Positions 22,127-23,786 of a stretch of DNA of 23,786 bases are shown here, piece by piece. The notes under the pieces were generated by a model that was given only the letters and a program-made list of their open reading frames with translations, was not told the DNA's origin and made no database searches. Made by a program: the position numbers and the translations under genes. The stretch is from the NCBI GenBank assembly GCA_042089915.1, contig JBELJZ010000026.1, positions 1 through 23,786 of the forward strand, in the 5' to 3' direction. The stretch is from UBA8752 sp002172485. GTDB lineage: Bacteria; Bacteroidota; Bacteroidia; Flavobacteriales_D; Sanyastnellaceae. How positions within the stretch are numbered: position 1 is the stretch's first letter; every line of letters starts with the position of its first letter.

Positions 22127-23786
22127 TCAATGCACAAGCAGCGGGCGGCGGAAGGTGCCGCGTGCGCTGATGCCTTGGATGAAGTAGGTGCCTGCCGCCC
22201 AGTTGGTCACATCGACTGCCAGGCGGTGTTGACCGGCAGCCAGTGAGCCGTTGTGCAAGACCGCGACTTCAGCGCCACGGGCGTCCAGGACCACAATGCG
22301 GGCTTGGCCTGCCACGTCGAGGTCGAGATTCAGCCAAGTGGTGGCATTCGCCGGCATTGGAGACAAGGAGTGCGTGTTGACCCAGTCGGTGGTGGCCACC
22401 GCATTGGCGACCGAGGTGAACCGCAGTACGGGCAGAACATCACCGCCCTGACCCCATTCATCACCTGCACTCATACTGATCAATTCGGCGGAGTTGTATT
22501 GGATGCCGTCGACCCAGAGACGGAACGTGATGTCCGCTACATCCTCCAACATGATGGCCATTTGGGCTCCGGACCATCCGTCCACCTCCACGACGGGCCG
22601 GGCGGCAACGCAGGTCTCGCCGTCAAAGGCGCCGATGTATGCTTCGCCTGCGACAGGGGCCTCATCCAAGCGCACTTCTGCGGCCAGTGCCGCAGCGAAC
22701 GGAGACACCGTCACATTCCAACCGGTCATGGTTTGCGCAGCGTCTTGGGTACGTACACCAGCGACGGCCATTCCGCTCGCGTTGATGTCGTCCATGCTGG
22801 GATAGGTCAGGGTGGCTGCTTCAATCATGCGGACCCAGTAAGAGCGTCCGGGCTCCATGTCCACCAAGCTGTTGAACTCATTGGGGTTGGCCGGATTCCA
22901 TACCGTACCATTTTGGCCGTCAATGAGGGTGCCTACAACACCGTCAATGGAAGCCAATGCCTCTTCCACACTCATGGATACGGAGGGCACATATCCAATG
23001 ATGTTCCAGCCCTCGTTCAAATTGAGTGGCGTCGTGGCAGGATCAAGTGGCTCGCCAGCCGTGGTCCAGATTCCAGATTCGTCGACTTTGATGACATAGC
23101 CTGCTGCATCGTGGTGCATCTGGAGCGAATTGAATACACTGGGGATGCCAGGAGTGTAGCTGCCACCCAACGCGAAGTCGTCATCGCCAAGGACCTTCAG
23201 AAGGCTGCCATCCAGTGCGACTTCAAACAAGTCCTGCACGGCATAACTCTCCGGCACCAGATTGGTGGATACGTAGTTCCATCCTTCCAATACGTCCACA
23301 TCGAGTTCCGTGGCTGAGCAATTGGCGTCAAACATCAAGGGGTCGTTGAAGGATCCGTATTCGCCAAAGGACATGGCCGTGAGGTCGACATCCATGGTGC
23401 AGGTGGTGCACTCGTCTTGGTTGAAGAACAAGAAGTCGACCATCTCTTCTTCGTCGATCAGGTAGACCGTCATGTTGATGTACGTGGCGCCTTCGAATTC
23501 AATGATGTCTCCTGCGCCGCGCAGCTCGCTCCCTACAAAGGCGCCCACGGCATCCATCATATCGGCATTCTCTCCATCCACAGTGACGAGGGCGAGAACG
23601 GTGGCGACACTGGGGTAGGGATTCGGTTGACCCCACTCCGGAGCGCAGGTGTAAGCACAACTTCCGTCGTCGTTCGTCGCGTCCGGATTGTAGTTGTCAG
23701 CACCCTCGTCGGTGCACCCGGGGATCTCGTCATCGTCACAGATGCCGTCTCCGTCGGCGTCGGCGAGGCAGTTCCCGTCGCAGTCG
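22127..23786 (-). CDS. T9SS type A surface protein, 5'-partial (552 residues in window)
   Basis: The frame is open to the right edge; a GTG at 23581 is not the true start, because upstream codons continue as Cys/Asp-rich repeat (DCDGNCLADADGDGICDDDE, then GCTDEGADNYNPDATNDDGS). Order after that: module A1 (about 23620-23390, DAVGAFVGSELRG), module B1 (about 23300-23030, LEGWNYVSTNLVP), module B2 (about 23025-22790, LNEGWNIIGYVPS), module A2 (about 22740-22490, YIGAFDGETCVA), and a type A sorting domain at about 22385-22130 (LSPMPANATTW ... GTYFIQG). A1/A2 and B1/B2 look like duplicates in an A-B-B-A order. Exported and surface-attached or released through T9SS. It shares its N-terminal repeat type with the giant protein at the left edge. 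Confidence 0.9.
   Translation of the reverse strand, partial: DCDGNCLADADGDGICDDDEIPGCTDEGADNYNPDATNDDGSCAYTCAPEWGQPNPYPSVATVLALVTVDGENADMMDAVGAFVGSELRGAGDIIEFEGATYINMTVYLIDEEEMVDFLFFNQDECTTCTMDVDLTAMSFGEYGSFNDPLMFDANCSATELDVDVLEGWNYVSTNLVPESYAVQDLFEVALDGSLLKVLGDDDFALGGSYTPGIPSVFNSLQMHHDAAGYVIKVDESGIWTTAGEPLDPATTPLNLNEGWNIIGYVPSVSMSVEEALASIDGVVGTLIDGQNGTVWNPANPNEFNSLVDMEPGRSYWVRMIEAATLTYPSMDDINASGMAVAGVRTQDAAQTMTGWNVTVSPFAAALAAEVRLDEAPVAGEAYIGAFDGETCVAARPVVEVDGWSGAQMAIMLEDVADITFRLWVDGIQYNSAELISMSAGDEWGQGGDVLPVLRFTSVANAVATTDWVNTHSLSPMPANATTWLNLDLDVAGQARIVVLDARGAEVAVLHNGSLAAGQHRLAVDVTNWAAGTYFIQGISARGTFRRPLLVH

Noticed and set aside
22253..23317. 354-codon plus-strand frame opposite the right-edge surface protein
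   Set aside because: Antisense to a T9SS protein with clear sorting domain and duplicated modules; no signal peptide or motif of its own.
1..23786. Mobile element, prophage, CRISPR or defence system
   Set aside because: No transposase, integrase, terminal inverted repeats, spacer-repeat array, or nuclease/toxin genes besides ordinary exonuclease VII were seen.

Overview
The window looks like chromosomal DNA of a Bacteroidota bacterium, most likely a fairly GC-rich, probably marine, member of the Flavobacteriales. The reasons are several large secreted proteins with type IX secretion (T9SS) C-terminal sorting domains of both type A and type B, Cys/Asp-rich 'CDCDGN' and 'GCTD..ACNY' modules, signal peptides ending in '..AQ', AT-rich rather than Shine-Dalgarno start contexts, and Bacteroidota-type XseA. 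No tRNA, rRNA, CRISPR array, insertion sequence or phage gene was seen.

Layout. 1-8105 (+): the last 2700 residues of a giant surface protein whose start lies outside the window. It has Cys-rich repeats, a fasciclin-like domain, about 14 HYR-like beta-sandwich units and a type A sorting domain. Three of the HYR-like units are interrupted by a large foreign module. 8106-8382: a strong terminator, then a leader with paired dyads and a second terminator. 8383-10021 (+): xseA and xseB (exonuclease VII). 10110-12299 (+): a secreted vanadium-haloperoxidase-type enzyme with a complete active-site signature and a C-terminal dockerin-like tail. 12339-15671 (+): an adhesin-like protein with a gliding-motility type B C-terminus. 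15699-16232 (-): a Dps/ferritin-like protein that has lost the usual ferroxidase residues. 16393-18444 (+): a likely operon of a CxxCH-containing secreted protein, an NTF2-like lipoprotein and an outer-membrane barrel-like protein. 18445-18639: a second leader built like the one before xseA. 18640-19904 (+): a tightly coupled pair, an OB-fold-like membrane-anchored protein and a secreted protein homologous to one of the modules nested in the giant protein. 19996-20358 (+): a small two-TM protein. 20428-21816 (-): lpd, dihydrolipoyl dehydrogenase. 21914-22075 (+): a signal-peptide-bearing gene remnant. 22127 to the right edge (-): a second T9SS type A protein beginning with the same Cys/Asp-rich repeats as the giant one.

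Most of the coding capacity is cell-surface or secreted, interleaved with single housekeeping genes (xseAB, lpd). The most original signals are: (i) a repeated cis-element, two 14-bp 5-4-5 dyads whose starts lie exactly 22 bp apart, before xseA, between the Dps-like gene and its divergent neighbour, and before the OB-fold gene, suggesting a common regulator; (ii) two leaders with the same order of parts (paired dyad, GGTTTTGGTTT box, terminator-like hairpin, start codon); (iii) modules nested inside HYR-like units, one of which also exists as a stand-alone secreted protein 12 kb away; (iv) the Dps-like protein with a dismantled ferroxidase centre.
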